A DNA stretch of 64,000 nucleotides. Origin: an uncultured Johnsonella sp. (lineage in GTDB: Bacteria > Bacillota > Clostridia > Lachnospirales > Lachnospiraceae). How positions within the stretch are numbered: the stretch's first letter is position 1; each line of letters starts with the position of its first letter. The position numbers and the translations under genes are program-made. The notes below the pieces were generated by a model, which had not been told where the DNA came from, ran no database searches, and was given only the letters and a program-made list of their open reading frames with translations. The DNA is taken from the NCBI GenBank assembly GCA_900766185.1, contig CAAFUL010000014.1:1-64000 (forward strand). The letters are read 5' to 3'. Positions 62,022 to 64,000 of this stretch are shown in pieces.

Positions 62022-62291
62022 ATGTGGCTTATATTAATTTTTGGTTTGGGAACTTTAATAGCAACTGTATTAAATATCAATCAAAAAATAAAAAACAGGG
62101 AAACTAAATTTTTAAGATTTATAAGTTTAGTACTTACGGCATTAACTGTTTGTGCCTTTTACAGTGACAGCTCTTTGATGGCTATAAAAGGAAATATAAC
62201 AGGATTAATGGATGTCATGCCTACAGTAAGCAAAGCTTTATGGATATTTGTCATTGTTTCAGTGATACTTAATGCTTTTTCTTTAAAATAA
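62022..62291 (+). CDS. Small membrane protein, function unknown
   Basis: 89 residues from ATG 62022 (GAGGTG upstream; the longer in-frame start at 61962 lacks a ribosome binding site). Three membrane helices (about 1-17, 32-47 and 68-86) with a basic loop between the first two. No family is recognised. It lies 92 nt after asd. Confidence 0.6.
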   Translation: MWLILIFGLGTLIATVLNINQKIKNRETKFLRFISLVLTALTVCAFYSDSSLMAIKGNITGLMDVMPTVSKALWIFVIVSVILNAFSLK

Positions 62292-62344
62292 AACTGCATA
62301 CAATATCTGTATAAAAAATTGTATTCTACATTGAAGTAAAATAT

Positions 62345-62389
62345 AATCCCTCATAGTGCTTGTAATACAAGTGCTATAGGGGATTTTTG
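62345..62389 (+). terminator. Intrinsic terminator, long stem
   Basis: AATCCCTCATAGTGCTTGT (62345-62363) pairs with ACAAGTGCTATAGGGGATT (62367-62385) with one mismatch and a few G-T pairs, ending in a T-run. It closes the small membrane-protein gene. Confidence 0.85.
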
Positions 62390-62571
62390 TTTTGAAATAT
62401 GCTGCTTAAAAATCTGTCATTTTTGAGGTTTATCAAAGTTTTATTTAATTACGAGTGTCACAGATTCGTATTTTTACAGCTTCCATGCCCCGACTGTTTC
62501 ATCCTTTTTTTTCTTACCATTGTCTATAACCCTTTTTTCAAAATTTATGACTTTGCCCGAATATCAATATT

Positions 62572-62615
62572 ATAAGAGCCGATTATCATACTATGGTATA
62601 CGGCTCTTATTTTAT
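62572..62615. terminator. Second hairpin terminator before recG
   Basis: ATAAGAGCCG (62572-62581) and CGGCTCTTAT (62601-62610) are perfectly paired, followed by TTTTA. It has an A-rich left flank, so it could also work on the minus strand. Confidence 0.75.
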
Positions 62616-62765
62616 GTTATAATGAACAGGTATTATATTGACTAAGTGATATTTAAACTAATTACTGCTTTGTATATGCTGCAAAAAAAGTAAAACATAT
62701 AAAGTATTGGTTTATATGTAAACAGCTTAGTACAGCAGAAGCTATTTTTAAAACAGGAGCAAATT

Positions 62766-64000
62766 ATGGATTATAATTTAGACATATCAAAGCTTAAGGG
62801 TATAGGTGCCAAGACCAAGGCACTACTTGCAAAACTTAATATATACACTGTGGCTGATATGCTAAGCCATTATCCTATAAGATATGAAAAATTTGAAGAA
62901 CCGGGCAAGATAAAAGAGTATACGGGAGAAGAAAAGGTTACTTTATCGGCACGCCTTTTTGCTCCCATAGAGCAAAAAAAAGTACAAAGACTGACCTTAA
63001 GCATAGCTACACTTACTGACGGAGAAAGATTTATAAAAGCCGTATGGTATAATCAAACCTATATAGATAAGGTTTTAAGAAGGGGCGAGGACTATGTATT
63101 TGTAGGAAAGGTATCAAAAAAATCGGGAAGATACAGCTTAGAGCAGCCGGCAATATATACAAGAGGCGAGTATAAAAGCTTAAGCGGCAAATTAGTGCCC
63201 ATATATCCCTTAACCAAGGGAATCAGCAATAATTTCCTTAACAAACACATTTCCATGATACTTTCGGAAATAGAGCCTAAAAAAGATTATCTGCCCAAGG
63301 TATTTATAGAAAAGCTTGAGCTTATTTCTTATGAAGAAAGTTTAAGTCTGATACATAGACCAAACTCGTACGAGGATATAGACAGGGCAAGGAAGAGGCT
63401 GGTATTTGATGACTTTTTTACATTTGCCTTAGCCCTTAGAAGGCTAAAAGAAGAAGATACAAAAGAAAAAACCGAGTATCTTTTGGAAAGTAATGCTTGT
63501 ATGGAAGAATTTACCAAAGCCTTACCCTATGAACTTACAGCTACACAGCTTAAGAGCATGGAGGAAATAGAAAAAGACTGTAGTTGCGGTTATGCCATGA
63601 ACAGGCTTATACAAGGAGATGTAGGCTCGGGAAAAACGATAGTTTCCATATATGCCATGTATTTGGCATATAAAAATTCTTATCAATCGGCTATAATGGT
63701 ACCGACTGAGGTGCTTGCAAAGCAGCACTTTAAGAATATAGTTTCGATATTTGAAAAGTTTGATGTTCCTCCAAAGGTCGCCTTACTTACAGGAAGTATG
63801 AGTAAAAAGGAGCATTTGGAAATATACAAATCGGTTAAGGAAAAAAAGATAGATATTATAGTAGGCACTCATGCTCTTATACAGGATGCTCTGGAATTTG
63901 ACGATATAGCTCTCGTTATTACGGATGAGCAGCATAGATTCGGAGTAAGACAAAGACAAAAACTTTTGGAAAAGTCCGATATGCTCCATTCGCTTATTAT
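62766..64000 (+). CDS. recG: ATP-dependent DNA helicase RecG, N-terminal part (runs off window)
   Basis: About 411 codons are in the window; the end is missing because the window stops. RecG remodels stalled forks and Holliday junctions. The start ATG (62766) has CAGGAGC before it. Seen: the HhH-like KLKGIGAKTKALLAKL, the wedge/OB domain (about 50-170), Walker A GDVGSGKT (about 285) and the helicase motif DEQHRFGV (about 385). No frameshift is seen. Confidence 0.95.
   Translation, partial: MDYNLDISKLKGIGAKTKALLAKLNIYTVADMLSHYPIRYEKFEEPGKIKEYTGEEKVTLSARLFAPIEQKKVQRLTLSIATLTDGERFIKAVWYNQTYIDKVLRRGEDYVFVGKVSKKSGRYSLEQPAIYTRGEYKSLSGKLVPIYPLTKGISNNFLNKHISMILSEIEPKKDYLPKVFIEKLELISYEESLSLIHRPNSYEDIDRARKRLVFDDFFTFALALRRLKEEDTKEKTEYLLESNACMEEFTKALPYELTATQLKSMEEIEKDCSCGYAMNRLIQGDVGSGKTIVSIYAMYLAYKNSYQSAIMVPTEVLAKQHFKNIVSIFEKFDVPPKVALLTGSMSKKEHLEIYKSVKEKKIDIIVGTHALIQDALEFDDIALVITDEQHRFGVRQRQKLLEKSDMLHSLI

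Larger units (their letters stand above)
62292..62765. other. Intergenic region before recG
   Basis: 474 nt with two terminator-like hairpins (62345-62389 and 62572-62615) and AT-rich sequence between. The segment 62400-62550 has no recognised motif. The second hairpin is about 150 nt upstream of recG. Confidence 0.6.

Overview
The window is AT-rich chromosomal DNA of a low-GC Gram-positive anaerobe, most likely a member of the Lachnospiraceae (Clostridia). I infer this from the gene set and gene order (dnaD-dnaC primosome loader pair, CBS/DRTGG-type inorganic pyrophosphatase, ECF transporter ATPases next to truA, rnc-smc-ftsY, LytTR and SLH proteins), the AGGAGG-type ribosome binding sites, and CIRCE control of groESL. 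A bacterial glutaminyl-tRNA synthetase and a Lachnospiraceae-style tyrosine recombinase fit that family. I cannot name the species. Nearly all genes lie on the + strand.

Layout. 1-445: end of a 23S rRNA, tRNA-Asn, tRNA-Cys and a terminator. 537-2916: a C39-like cysteine-protease-fold protein and an SLH surface protein. 3012-6540: a MacAB-like export system (adaptor, ATPase, permease). 6639-10352: two unknown membrane proteins leading into cdaA-cdaR (c-di-AMP synthesis). 10421-14952: ptsH-ptsI (general PTS proteins), a Wzy-like membrane polymerase and an aminotransferase. 15160-17914: pyrophosphatase, shikimate kinase, and queT behind a promoter and preQ1 riboswitch. 18370-23415: murC, dnaD-like gene, dnaC-like loader, PRPP synthetase. 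23425-26779: an unassigned cluster of a LytTR regulator and three membrane or secreted proteins. 26895-32001: cca, ecfA1, ecfA2, ecfT, truA. 32216-38803: rpmF, plsX, rnc, smc, ftsY. 39008-43075: ilvA, an IS200/IS605-derived relic, a DUF3343 gene, glnS, and a glyoxalase-fold gene. 43255-44022 (minus): an 11-residue-repeat LEA-like protein. 44376-48159: a zur-znuACB-lipoprotein zinc operon with a palindromic operator. 48279-49029 (minus): DUF2752 and DUF4234 proteins. 49387-49881: a truncated LuxR-type regulator. 50094-52112: CIRCE-groES-groEL. 52193-53428: an iterated AT repeat and a tyrosine recombinase. 53806-57968: a type II topoisomerase pair (parE/parC-like). 58227-60630: a tandemly duplicated two-gene membrane cassette. 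60844-64000: asd, a small membrane protein, and recG running off the window end.

How it fits together. Most of the window is housekeeping. The parts I find least explained are (i) the A1-B1-A2-B2 duplicated membrane-protein cassette, (ii) the LytTR-linked surface gene cluster, (iii) a family of about 140-150 nt palindromic intergenic elements sharing a GGCAGTA core, (iv) a short IS200/IS605 derivative that keeps the last codons of tnpB plus the right-end hairpin, and (v) a 37-nt-period TTATTTATA repeat array between groEL and the recombinase gene. No CRISPR array, prophage or intact transposase gene was seen.
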